Positions 45,965-57,370 of a stretch of 64,000 bases of DNA are shown piece by piece. Numbering within the stretch: position 1 is the stretch's first letter; the number at the start of each line of letters is the position of its first letter. The stretch comes from Coniochaeta sp. PMI_546 (Eukaryota > Ascomycota > Sordariomycetes > Coniochaetales > Coniochaetaceae): NCBI GenBank assembly GCA_021432605.1, contig MU271151.1, positions 372,001-436,000 on the forward strand, read 5' to 3'. The notes beneath the pieces are model-generated. The model ran no database searches. It was not told the DNA's origin and saw only the letters and a list, made by a program, of their open reading frames with translations. Both the position numbers and the translations under genes were made by a program.

Positions 45965-46494
45965 TTCGTCGCAATCATTCAGTGTTCAGAAATAAGGGAA
46001 ATTCTGGAACGAAAGCTTTATCGGAGAAGGAATCGAGGGTACGCCGCCTGGCGTGGAGCCGTTGTATGACCGAAAAGGTGGGATACTCAGAGCAGGAGAG
46101 CTCTTTCACGTACTCCGGTAACTTTGGCATGAAGTAACAATGGAAAATGAAACCAACAAGGATGGCAAAACGCGCCGGGCAAGCGCGACCGTGTCAGTCT
46201 AACACGCTTCGAATGACGTTTGGTCTCCACTAACAAAACTGCGGCCGCACAAGCCACAAGGTACCTGTATTTATAGGTAGGTAGGTACCTTATGAAGTAC
46301 CACCCCTTAGCTGGCCCGCCAGAGTTAAGGTGCCCCACAATTCGGGCAAGGATCGCTGTCACCAAAGGCTGCAACCTGAAGGAACAGCCTTCAAGCGACA
46401 ATTGTGCAACGACGAGCAAGATAATCTCCGGATACGCCTTGTAAACCCTCTTGGGGGGAGGAACAGTGTGCCATCCTATATCCCAAAACCAAAC
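45965..46494. promoter_or_regulatory. Divergent promoter between SMC6 and the ECD/SGT1 gene
   Basis: 530 bp between the two start codons. It includes an imperfect inverted repeat around 46260-46293 (GGTACCT, then TAGGTAGGTAGGTACCTTA). No transcription factor site was assigned with confidence. Confidence 0.5.
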
Positions 46495-48390
46495 ATGGCA
46501 ACTTCGAACAAAGCAGACAACCCAGAGCTGCGTCCCGGGGATGAGGGTTTCCAAGGTTTTCAGATGCAGCTTCCTGAGAACTGCATTGAATACATGCTCT
46601 TCATCCTCGACACCCAGCTCGACAACAGGAAGGTCCTTTCCAGCCTGGAGGAAGTCCGGAAAGCCGCGTTCCTTCTGACAGATGATATAACCAGAGACTA
46701 CATCTGGCAACGGGAGGCTTTCAACCTGGAGCTCAAACACGAGAAGGGGCTGCTGTACCTGCGCGGAAGCACTGACTATGGCGACTGCGTGGAAGACGAG
46801 TGGCTGATCGTGTACCTGCTGCGAGAGCTCACAAAGTCGTATAGCAACCTGTGGGTCCGCGTCGCAGATGGCGATGGAGAGTTCCTGCTGGTCGAAGCGG
46901 CGAACGTGCTGCCCAAGTGGCTTAGCCCGGAGATCGACGCCAACAGAGTTTGGATACACGATGGCAAACTACACCTCATACCTCTCAGCGGAGATGAGAG
47001 GTCTCTGTCGCTGGTTGATGCGGTGAAGGTGCTTGAGACCAGGTCGGAATCACTTGTGTGCTCGCCTTTCGTCGAGGCGGAGGCGTTCTATCGGCTTGAG
47101 AAGTATCCCGGCCAAGTATCGGAACACCTCCATCACTCCAAGGTTACGCTACCGAGGAAGCTGGCGTATATCCTGCACGGCCGGCCCAGGGCCATAGCAC
47201 CTGCCACAGAAGCCTTCTATCTGCGGGATGCTTTCTCCCTCAAACCTCTGCTCTCCGAAAAGGCGATACTTACCTTCCCGCCAGTAGATCTCGTCACAGT
47301 AAGTGTACGCTTTACAAAGGTCCTTTTCGCACAGTTGAAGTCTCAACGTTTCGAACCGCCGCCAGCCTGGAAGCCTCTCATGCAGGCCGCCGAGAGCGAA
47401 GCTGTCAATGGAACCGATGAAGCACAAAAGAAGCTGGCGCAGCTCGAAATGGGTATGAAGGTGACCTGTGGGTTCGAAATGCTCGCCAGACAGGCTGCAA
47501 AGAGCAATAACCGCCTAGTCAGGGAAGTCGCCATACTTCTCGAGGATCTTGAAGAAGACGGCGACTCGGCCCTGCCGACAGATGCTGATATCAAAGCTTG
47601 GAAAGATGCTGATCGCGAGGATGATGAGTCGTGGATGGATATCAACTATGACGACTTTGAGCGCGAGTTGGAAGGCAAAGCTACTGGCAAACCGAAGTCG
47701 AAGAGTGACAAAGGCGCTGGTTTTGGCGATGCTGCTGCGCAAGCAGATCTGAAGAAAATTGTGTCCAGATTTGAGGCTTTCCTGAACGACGAGGGGGCAG
47801 GAATCGATGGCGCCGAGTTGGACGAAATGGATGAGGACGATGACGATGACGACGACGAGGAAGATGACTTGAACTCCGACGACAGTGAGATGGATAAAGA
47901 GGTCAGTTTCGACGAACGCCAGTTTGCCAAGATGATGCGAGAGATGATGGGCTTTCCGTCGGAAGCGGATGCAGACAAGGTCCAACTACCCGAGAAGTCG
48001 CCCAAAGGGAAGGAAGTAGACACCCGCCTGGATGACGATGCAGAGATACAACAGCTCATGAAGCAGTTTGAGTCAGAGCTCAAGTCACATGGCGCTCTGG
48101 ACCTCGATCCCAAGCCGGAGAAGCCTGCGACCATCAGAGGGAAGGCGGAGGAACAACCACCACGAACATCGATAGCCGCTGCCGATGAGGGAGCAGACGA
48201 AGATGAGAGTGACGACGATGAAGTCGACATCGACTATAATCTGGCTAAGAACCTGCTGGAAAGCTTCAAGGGGCAGGCGGGTTTGGCTGGACCGGCGGGC
48301 AATATATTGAGCATGATGGGGTTCCAGTTACCCCGAGATGAGGGAGATGATGATGATGAGGAGGAAGGGGGGGAAGTGAAAGGCAAATAG
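46495..48390 (+). CDS. Ecdysoneless (ECD)/SGT1 family protein
   Basis: Single exon; the open frame runs in from 46330 but the ATG at 46495 (MATSNKADNPEL) is the natural start, giving 631 residues. The N-terminal two-thirds match the ECD/SGT1 family: ENCIEYMLFILDTQLDNRKV, EDEWLIVYLLRELTKSYSNL, WVRVADGDGEFLLVEAANVL and PKWLSPEIDANRVWIHDGKL. The C-terminal third is acidic (an uninterrupted Asp/Glu run near residue 445) with a DESWMDINYDDFERELEGKA segment also conserved in the family. Ecd in animals joins Prp8/U5 snRNP and R2TP complexes and affects splicing; the fission yeast and other fungal proteins were described as transcription regulators. It is unrelated to the Hsp90 co-chaperone also called SGT1. 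The 3' end converges on the amylase gene. Confidence 0.93.
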   Translation: MATSNKADNPELRPGDEGFQGFQMQLPENCIEYMLFILDTQLDNRKVLSSLEEVRKAAFLLTDDITRDYIWQREAFNLELKHEKGLLYLRGSTDYGDCVEDEWLIVYLLRELTKSYSNLWVRVADGDGEFLLVEAANVLPKWLSPEIDANRVWIHDGKLHLIPLSGDERSLSLVDAVKVLETRSESLVCSPFVEAEAFYRLEKYPGQVSEHLHHSKVTLPRKLAYILHGRPRAIAPATEAFYLRDAFSLKPLLSEKAILTFPPVDLVTVSVRFTKVLFAQLKSQRFEPPPAWKPLMQAAESEAVNGTDEAQKKLAQLEMGMKVTCGFEMLARQAAKSNNRLVREVAILLEDLEEDGDSALPTDADIKAWKDADREDDESWMDINYDDFERELEGKATGKPKSKSDKGAGFGDAAAQADLKKIVSRFEAFLNDEGAGIDGAELDEMDEDDDDDDDEEDDLNSDDSEMDKEVSFDERQFAKMMREMMGFPSEADADKVQLPEKSPKGKEVDTRLDDDAEIQQLMKQFESELKSHGALDLDPKPEKPATIRGKAEEQPPRTSIAAADEGADEDESDDDEVDIDYNLAKNLLESFKGQAGLAGPAGNILSMMGFQLPRDEGDDDDEEEGGEVKGK

Positions 48391-48934
48391 CATCGGACTG
48401 TGGACCGCAATGAAATCCTATCGACGATCCTAACACTGCATGGTTACTGTGGCCCTGTTTAATGGTCTTAGACAACATGCACCATCATCTGGAATTGTGA
48501 TGCGAGAATGACTAGTTAACAGCACTATCGTATCAACTTCACCTCGCTCTCGCCTATATACTTGTTTGGTGAATTGGACCGCTGGTCTTCGATCCTCGGG
48601 TAGGCACGCTGCGCATCTATCTGAGACTCCGAAGACATGTTTTGTGGTCTTCAGGGTTCTTCGTGACTTCAACAAGCATATCTCCTGCCCCAAACACATA
48701 TTTCTGGGCGTCAAAGTTGTTATAGTCTCCCTCATCATGACGCTTGTGGCTTCACAGCCATTTCACTACGAATACTCCTGAGCATGAATTAAGATTCCTC
48801 GAGTTTGACCCATTTGCTTTAGTTGCTCAACTCTTCATAGACGATTCCATCATGATTAGTTCTGGGCTGCGAGTCTCAGGTGGCATCGAATTACAGTCGG
48901 TTGCTCGTGGGAACTCAGACATCCTCCTGCGGTC
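48391..48934. other. Convergent 3' region
   Basis: About 540 bp between the stop of the ECD gene and the proposed stop of the amylase gene. Presumed 3' UTRs; nothing else seen. Confidence 0.45.
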
Positions 48935-50976
48935 CTAACGCAGTGCAATTGATGGCCCCAGTGCTTGACCCGTTCCATCAGTCCTCGCTTTGGAGTCAAG
49001 CCACGAAGGCGAGCTCATCAGCCTCCTTGCCTCCGCCGCTCTCCTCTTTTCCTCCGCAACCCTCCGATCTTCCTCCGCAAACCCAAATATATCCGAGTCA
49101 CTAATGGAATCCAGTTAGCAAACCCTCGGCCGTCGGGAAGCATCAACGAGTCGAAAGAATGACAAACTGACAAAACAAATCCCTCAACCAAGTCCCTGCC
49201 CTCCGCCTTTTCGTCAACCCAAACGGCAACCCCCCTCGGCCCGACTGGAAACAATCCATACCCCTGCGCATCAATAACGACGCTTCCCCAAGTCCACTTC
49301 AATAAATCCGTCCACCTCTCACCGGTATGTTTCGCTCCAACACACATCTTCCTGGTGGCGAATGTCCACCCAATATTCAGCACCACCGCGCATCCGGCAC
49401 CACCAGACCGCGAGCTGTGGCCCAAGCGCGTAAAACCTATGCACTCCGGCCGGTCGAAGTAATCGACCTGCGTGCCATAGGCGTAGAATTGCCTTGCTAA
49501 GAGAAGGCGTGGAAGGATGACGCCACCAGATGTTGGCGGCCGAAATGAGCTCCTGTCAGGTTTGGGCTCGGGGCCAAACGAGCCGTAGAGGTCGGACCAG
49601 AAGACACAGGGGATGCCGGTGTTGGCGCGGAGGAGGATGAGCGCATAGGCTAGGGGGATGAAGAAGGGTGCCACGGGGGTCTGGTATTGTTAGCAAGACG
49701 GGTTGAAGCCAGTAAGTAAAGTATAGAAAGACATACCTCTAGCGATTGGCGCTCTTGCTAGGGCGAGTTAGTAAGTCTCGTCTCAAGGTGGAGGGTGGGT
49801 TTGACTTGCGGTATCATGGTTAACTACAAAAGTCTGAGACGATATTAGCATATCCGCAGCACGAGAAGCAACTTATCTTACACGGCTCAGCTTACAACAG
49901 TGTTCGCAGGTTTCAAAGCACAAAGTGTTCGCTCAAAAACAGTTCGCAAATCCGGGTGCTCGCCTAAAGAGATCCTCGAGAAGTTGCAGCATAATTCCAC
50001 GTCAAAGAGCGAGATTCGGTGGTTCATGAAGTCGATGTACTGCGCAAGCACTTTAGAGTCGGCGCGCCAGTACTCGCCGACAATGAACCAGTCTTTGCCG
50101 ACCGTCCGATCCATATGTTGGATCAGGTCACGCAAGAAACGGGCAGAGTAGTGTTTGATGGCGTCGACTCGGAGCCCACCGAGCTTTAGCTGGTTGCCAA
50201 GCCACTCGACCCAGTGGAACATGTCTTGCCTGACTTCGGGGTGGTCGTGATCAATGTCCGCGAACATACTGAACCTCAGTCAGTAGGGCTTGAGTGAGAT
50301 GAAGCACTTCGTGGGAGGGATGCTCTCACAGATAGTCATAGTTGCCCAACTCCTCGTCCACATCATTCGCCCAATCCTTGCCCACAAACTTCCACAGCAC
50401 GTTGCTCTTCGTCTTCTGGTCGTAGTCGATACCCGTAAAGTGCTCGGCCTTCCATTTCATGGAGCTATATGTATTCCCTCGGCCAGGGAACGTATAACCG
50501 GTCCACACCTCGACCTCCTCGGGCTCGCCAATCTCCTGGCTGCGATCCTGTGGATCGACCCTGACTGCTACCACCGGCTCCGCGAAGTCTGCCGCGGCCT
50601 TGTGGTTGAGAACTGCATCAAACAGAATCCCAATGCCGTTGGCATTGGCCGTGTTCACCATCTCGACTAGCTCCGCCTTGGTGCCCCATTTTGTCTGTCT
50701 AGCACCCTTCTGGTCGAACTCTCCCAAGTCGTACAGGTCGTAGATATCATAGCCGTTGGTGTTGTACCACGAAGCTTTGGCTGCGGGGGGGATCCACATG
50801 CTGGTTATGCCTAGGGCAGCCAGACTTGGGATGGCCTTTGCGAGCCGCTTCCAATGTTGGTGGTCGGCCGGAATGTACCATTCAAAACCTTGGAACATGG
50901 TCTGATTTTCCGGACATGGCTGGTCCTCCGGAATGGTGAAGACGTCCTCCATTGTATTGTCGGCAGAAGATATCAT
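48935..50976 (-). CDS. Cytosolic GH13 alpha-amylase (fungal AmyD/Amy1-like)
   Basis: Six exons: 50330-50976, 49896-50268, 49810-49833 (24 nt), 49737-49757 (21 nt), 49172-49680 and 48935-49100, 579 residues with all phases fitting. There is no signal peptide, as in the intracellular fungal GH13_5 group implicated in making cell-wall alpha-glucan. Catalytic sites are the nucleophile Asp251 in GLRVDAIKH, the acid/base Glu281 in FIVGEYW and the transition-state Asp347 in VVNHDT. The intron after VVNHDT starts GCAAGT, a GC-AG intron, and both mini-exons are needed for the NHDT-QERQSLE-TPVAPFF join. The final junction (GTCAGT donor at 49171, TAG acceptor at 49101) adds a charged tail with DSDIFGFAEEDRR; if it is not spliced the frame instead runs to a stop at 49018. 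ATG 50952 is an alternative start. Confidence 0.92.
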
Positions 50977-53900
50977 GCGTCCAAAAGGGGGGTTCTAGGT
51001 GGTGAGACTCCAGTGGACCGCTCACCGCTGTCCACCTACTCCAGCAAAGAACCGACAAAATGCGAACGAGACGTCTTCTTGAATACACTCGCTGTATTAA
51101 TTAGTATGGAGAGAACAGTGAATAGTCTGTTTATTCTGAAAGAACGTTGTAAGCTGCGGCTTATGACGTGAGGCAAGGTAGTGTGTCCAGGTGAGATGAG
51201 GTGGTAGTTCACTACGAGACCCTGGAGTTTGTGATGCTGGACCCTTACGAGCGGGCAGAATAGCGGGTAATAGTGGCGGTTGCGGGCACCAGTGTGGTTG
51301 TTCTAGTGGAGAATGGAGACGCTGAGATTGGACGCTGACCAATGACACACCCAATCATGCTTTGCTATTCCCCTACGGTTAGCCTGGTCAGGTTGCCGGA
51401 GTGTCTCATTGGCAGTTCTCTGAGGCGTCAGACTTGTCTAAGAGGAGCAGGGCTGAGGGTTGAGATGCCCGGATGCCCGATTGCTGAATCAGGTCACGAG
51501 TCAAAATTGAAAAAGAGACATCACATGTGTGCCCGTCGCCGACGTTTTTCAAGTGATCATTGCCTGCATTTTTAATGTTTGACAAAGATGGATGAAATCG
51601 AAGATGACGTGGTCAAGTGACTGAGGTTCTGATGATGTGTATGAAATGAAGCACTGGCACTGAAGACTTCGAGGAAGTTACCTTTCTTGTAAAGGATGAG
51701 GTAAGATCAGTGTTAAGTAGGAGGCAGTTATACTAGCGTAAAGGACAGATAATCACGACAGGGCTACTCGACACCGAGTGAGACAAACCCTACAAGCACA
51801 GCTGACAATGACATTTGCAGGCGCAATATCAAACTCATCGTCGTCATAGAATTCTCGATTCAAAAACATTGACCAGAAACCTAAGCACCTCGGGCTTTCT
51901 ATATCGAGCAGTTGTTATATGCAGCTTCGGTATCAACTCATGTCGATACTCTGCTGACTGCCAGGCATCATGACATATGTTGCCTGGACAGGCGCAATGA
52001 CTAAATTGTAAATTCCACGGCGGAAGATCGGAAGGTCAGATTGCCTCGTCTTCTCTGAATCTCCAGAAACAATCTTGACACATCTCTCGGCAGCATTGCC
52101 ATAGGTATCGCCGGCTTGAATGTGTATTCGCTAAAAGCCAGACAACGTCCAGTTGCTACACTGCCGGTTGAGTTGTGAGCATAAGCTGTATATCTCAACA
52201 GTCGGCGGTGGTCGCAGTAGAGGTCCCGAAATCGTCAGTCTAGTGTGGGGGCTAACTAGGTTAGTTACAAGCGTTGTATTCCGGGAAGGACGTACTCACT
52301 GGCTGGGTCGCTATGGGAGCATGTCCTTGAGCTTGAGGAACAGTGGAAGAGTATTATCCTTCTTATCTTGGATCGAATTGATGCCTCCGTGGGAGGTAGT
52401 ACCACTTGTGGCTCTCAGAGAGAATTAATGACTGACGAAACCAGTCTCGGAGACCGATTGTTGTGCTTTAGAGACAGTCCCTTCGTGGTTCTAAAAAGAA
52501 TGACTCGAAGTCTTCTCCAGGAACTTAATTTCATGCCCAAAGACTTGTCCGCTTTGAAAGACACTGCGCAATGTATCGCTCTCGGTTTCTTGGTAGCATC
52601 GGCGGACCAGTTGAGGTTCTCTGTTCGTAAGCTGTGCGGTCCAACTGAACAATGACTTTGTGAGGCCTATGAACAGCTACAGTTCATGCCCGAGCTCAGT
52701 TCCTCTTTGTAGAAGGATCTCATCCATTCCCGAACCAGACACAGCACTTGAGATTGAATTGGCGCTTCAAGTCCTGCAATTTATGGCCCTCATCCTCTGC
52801 TAGAACCTCAGGGATTTCCAAAACACCTCCGAGGACTTTTATTCCACTTCTTCAATCCATTAACCGGGTTTTCGTGCTGCTTAGACCCAAAGCTTTCTTC
52901 ACACGGCGCGAACCACTGAGCTCGATCAGATGGCTCTCTTGTCATTGAGGCCGGCGCCAGTATATTGACACAGTTATTGACCGTACAAAATGCTATCGAT
53001 TTTCAGGAAATATGACCGACGTTCCAGTTGTTCGTTTCAATGACTCCATAATATGATAGCTCGCTATGTCGGCATCACCAGAGAGCCCCTCTATATCCAC
53101 GATATTCGAACAATGCATCTAGTCATTCTGGACCTTGGTCATATTGCTATGCTGCAAGAAGATAATTGTCCTGCCACTCGACTTGAGCAAGTTGACCTCA
53201 CGTCCATCCAAGAAGAGTACGGGAGGCTTGCGATATTGGGTACCCAAACGAAAGCTAACCTTCCAATGTTGGCTCGGAGTTCCTTAGATGACGCGCTTCG
53301 AAATAGTTGGGAACCTAACCAGCTGGTTAAGGATATACCAAGGACTTGATAGCTTGATTGACCAAGGTGAACCTAGAATACCAACTTCTGTGTTGCGGGA
53401 GCCTTGCTGTTGACAGCATTCGAGTAATCCCATTCACGAAAAGGCTGTTCGATCCTTCTCGAACCTCTGATCAAGACCAAATCAGTATCATTAGCGATGG
53501 GTCGAACTATGACGTGACAACAAGGTTGGACATGCACGTCGTACAAGAATGCAAGAACATTTGGTTATTATGTCAGAGACTATCAGCAGCTAATATGAGA
53601 CGAGGAGAGCAACTCGATCATGGAATAGAGCATATATACGTCTTTAATCCCGGGATCCAGGCCCTGGAGCCCTTTGGGAATACCTGAGCGGTGAAGTTGG
53701 CGGGCCTCGGTCGACATCCTCAGGGTCCAGTTTCTCAACCTTCATAGTTTCTGACACTTACAACACAAAGGCTAGCATCCAGCCACAAAAGGTGTTTGTT
53801 CCACTACAAGGAGGCAAACGAAAATCGAGCTTCGCGACCGAACCTGCACACGGAAGCAAACTTTGCAGCGTCGTTCGTTTGCCCATTTGACGGAATGATA

Positions 53901-54872
53901 CTTGTTTCGAACGATATGACCAACAGACAGTCATATCCAGAGGCTCATGCAAGAGCAGCATGGCTTCGTGGCTTCGTGTGTTTGTTGTTGGTTTCGATCT
54001 TGGTTTTGGGTAGTTCCGGCTGATCCTGCTCATGTCATAGCGTGGCGTATCGCCCCCATGACGTTTGATGGGATGTTAATTAACAACTGTGATAACCGTG
54101 GAAGCAGGAAGACGAGACGATCACCCGCGTAAGGGGACGCCATCATCACTCTGGAAGCCGCCCCAGATCTAGGCTTACTAAACTCGCCTTACATGGACAG
54201 AATCGAGGCCGTTGAGTCGCTAAGTCGTCTGGATGATAGCCTGTGCTCTGGGTCAAAGTTGTACAGACATATCAGACTTTTCTGGGGTATCACAACACCG
54301 AAGACTATGTTTGAGAAGGGTCGCTCTATCGCTTTGATGATGAGGCCGGCCTTTCCTTTCACAAGTATCACACGCCTACGTAAAACTCAAACGCAGCTTA
54401 GGTCGCTGCAGCACCTCAGTAATCGAGAGCCTTTTGTCGGAGTTTCTATGGCGGATACAAACCTACTTTAGATGGAAACCAGTAGCCAAACGCCGTCTTG
54501 CCAGTGTTGATAACTGGATCTTGTCTTTCCCATATCTCGTTTCATCTTATGTGCTATATCAGTCCGCCGTTGCTCCGAGTTGTACAAGAGACGACGAAGA
54601 ATTGGTACCCTACGGTAGCTTGGACGATGGGTGGGAAACTCAAGTGAAGATTTGAAGTTAGTTTAAGCCATAGCGGTACCTAGATTTGCTTAGTTTCATA
54701 TCGACCCCACTTTACCCCAATGTCCAAATGGAGTGATGCATGCCATCAGCGCACCTTCCAGCGAGCTCAACTTAGCCAATGTAGATCGAAGTTGACTTCC
54801 ACCTCTCGGCCAAATCCTCCTCTTCCACATGGCCTGTCCCTACCGGCTGCGGGACACGCTGCTGTCACCAAG
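50977..54872. other. Gene-poor region
   Basis: About 3.9 kb between the amylase promoter and the ankyrin gene. The first 1.2 kb is ordinary upstream sequence. From about 52250 to 54650 there are plus-strand coding-like fragments interrupted by stops and frame changes, described separately. No transposase, terminal repeats or RNA gene found. Confidence 0.4.
52265..54655 (+). pseudogene. Possible decayed gene remnant(s), unrecognised
   Basis: A plus-strand frame reading SLAGSLWEHVLELEEQWKSI (about 52297) continues open to a stop at 52655 without an obvious start. A further segment near 52750-52950 reads IELALQVLQFMALILC, then NLRDFQNTSEDFYS, with TAG/TAA/TAG codons at places where CAG or CAA would keep it open. 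More open pieces in shifting frames follow at 53053-53349, 53358-53687, 54193-54471 and 54434-54655. This could be one large degenerate gene, several exons of a live gene with introns I failed to resolve, or chance. I do not recognise any domain. Confidence 0.25.
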
Positions 54873-55630
54873 ATGTAAGATCAGATCATTATTCCTTGCC
54901 GCCAAACGTCACTAATACCGCACACAGGATCGAGCCCTCCCTCCGCCTTCGACGTGCGATCCACGCCAACGACGCCCTCCTCGTGCAGCGCATTCTCAAG
55001 TCCCACCCGCACCTCCTCCACAACCCGGACACCTCGGTAGCCGGCCTCTCCAACTCGAACCTCCATCTCGCCGCATCCCTTGGCCACCTCCAGATCTGCA
55101 AGGTGCTTGTAGCTCTGGGCCACGAGGACCCAGCGCCAGCACTCAATGAATCCCATCAGACGGCGCTGATGCTCGCCTCGGGTGCAGGCCACACCGAGAT
55201 CGTCCACTTTCTCTGCGAGAAATACCCAGCCAACATCTTACGCTGCGACATACGCGGCCGCGACGCCATCATGGAGGCCAGTCTGGGCGGGCACGACACG
55301 GTGCTGCAGATCCTGCTGACGTACGTCCCCGGCGGAGCGGCAGAGGCGGTGCAGCGGGCTGATATGGACGGGAACACGGCGCTGCATTTCGCGAGCAGTA
55401 ATGGGAACCTGCTTGTGCTCAGGACGCTGTTGGCTGCCGGGGCAGATGCCAATCGTAGGAACGTTTGGAGCTGGACTGCTGTGGCCTACAGCGCTACTGT
55501 GCAGGCGGAGGTGTACCTAAAGAGCTTGGTGGCTGAGGCTGAGAGGAGGAGGCAGATTCGACGAGCTGCTGAGGAGGAAAGGAAAGGTGCTGCTGTAAGG
55601 ATTGTTGAGCAGGATGTTGAAGCCCAATGA
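54873..55630 (+). CDS. Ankyrin-repeat protein with start codon split by an intron
   Basis: The long frame 54928-55630 has no usable ATG at its start. A GTAAGA donor at 54875 and a CACACAG acceptor ending at 54927, with an ACTAATACC branch site between them, join AT (54873-54874) to G (54928) and create ATG-ATC-GAG, giving MIEPSLRLRRAIHANDALLV and 234 residues in all. Four to five ankyrin repeats are visible: NSNLHLAASLGHLQICKVLV, HQTALMLASGAGHTEIVHFL, GRDAIMEASLGGHDTVLQIL and GNTALHFASSNGNLLVLRTL. A charged, coiled-coil-like C-terminus rich in Glu/Arg follows. It resembles small fungal ankyrin proteins such as yeast YCR051W; partners are unknown. An upstream ATG at 54829 would run into a stop across the junction. 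Confidence 0.8.
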
Positions 55631-57370
55631 AGGAACGTCCCCTTATCTTGTCCATGAAGATACTTCTTTGGCCAGTGTGCGGGATTCGAGCCAACAGAAA
55701 GAATTAGGATGGTGGTATTGGGACGCCATTGACGCGCGGTTTACCACTTGGAGCTACGAAACAGCTGAGTCTTGATTTAGGTTACCGGCATGGAGTCAAA
55801 GTTTTTGGGAGGTCCTTGCTCTAACGGTTGCTTCTGGCTAACAGTACGATGTTTACGCGATGCGGGATCAGGAGTTTCGCGGATTACGATGTAACGAGAC
55901 TTTAGTACTAGTAGCGCGAGATCGATCGAAAGCGCGCATCCAGGATCATCATCTTTACACTTTAACGATACTCAAGTGTCTCCCTCGAGTTTGAGCAGTA
56001 TTCTGGGACAACTGAGCCACCATTCTCTGTTCGTTCACGCACCACAGATCTTGAACTCGTTGCTAAGGCACCTGATACCTGGTGCTGCCTAATATCAGGT
56101 GCCTGCCTACTTTGTTTACAAATAGGTCGCTCCTTCCTCCGAATCTCCCAGGCTGGACCGACTCAGATTCGGTATCGACTACGGCAAAGTATCTGCCCTC
56201 AGCTAAGGTATGAGACCAGCTTCAAATGTTCCAGGTTCCGTCATTCAAACTCCATTCTCAGCAACCGTCTGGAACTCTGGTCCAGAAAGAACATGCGTTC
56301 TGCGTAAGAATGCTCCTGGGATGTCTTTGATCTGGGTCTGCTAGAGGTTTGTCGGAATTTTCCTGGAGCAGAGAACCTCTTCACTCTGCATGACTCCGAC
56401 TCCAAGGCATGACTGAGCCAGACATTCGAGCAACATCCGCCGACCTACATCACCGGATGTTTGCTTTTCTAGTTGGTCACCAGGACTTCCTGGTTGGACC
56501 GTCAATTCACCACTACGACTCCGAACATCGGTGTACACCACGGCCGCAACGGGTCTACTGGTATTCTGGTCGAGAATATGTCTCGAGCGTATCCATTGAG
56601 ATGTGTGCCACGGCACTCTCGCGAGTGGGTTGGGACATGAGATGGACGGCAGTCCGGCGAGCAAAAGACAGGACTACTTCTTGCTGCGTCGAGGATTGCG
56701 ACGGCAGATCTGGAACAAGCCCATGGCTCATAAGCTCGACACACGCGGCCTGCATCATGACGTGTTAAGTAACATGGCAGCTTTTCACATGAGAGCAAGT
56801 CACGAGCACTCAGTGCTCTTCTGGCCAGGTGAGCTTATTGGGTGAAACCGGCAGCCTGTTCACAGCGAAGCAAAAGACACGTTCAAACTAATGATTCATG
56901 ACATTATCAAAATTTCCGCAAACTGGCTCAAAGTGACTTGTGCCGGCACCTGAAAAAGAGTGCCTTGGGCCGGACACAATAGCAAGACTCCGACTTCAAC
57001 CGTCAGAAGCTCCGATGAATCACAACGCCATTGTTGAACCGGTGTATTGTGGCACTGGTGGTTCGGTGCCTAGCATCGCTTGCAGAGAGATTCACCTGCA
57101 AGTTCGACAACCTATATCAACTCCCACCTCCGACAGAGGGCAAGACCCTTCCTGTCCTTTTACCAAACCATCTGAAGCTTACGACAACATCGCAGCCTTT
57201 AAATTTTTCAGACAATAAGTCGTGCGGCTGTTCGTCCTACTCAAACAACCGCTGTTCCGTTGTGCAGCCTCTAGTTGTGTGAGTCCTCCTACCTTGCCCA
57301 TCGCTGCAACAGCACAGCCCTCATAGTACACCACCGCCCCCGTTTCCAAGGCGCTCGTTCTCTCCTGTGA
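55631..57370. other. Intergenic region, nothing recognised
   Basis: About 1.7 kb with short ORFs only. Upstream exons of the following ORF pair may lie at its right end, but I could not join any in phase to the downstream frame. Confidence 0.4.

Noticed and set aside
46087-46959. 290-codon minus-strand frame opposite the ECD gene
   Set aside because: It is antisense to a well-supported conserved coding region, opens without good motif content and looks like a codon-bias shadow.
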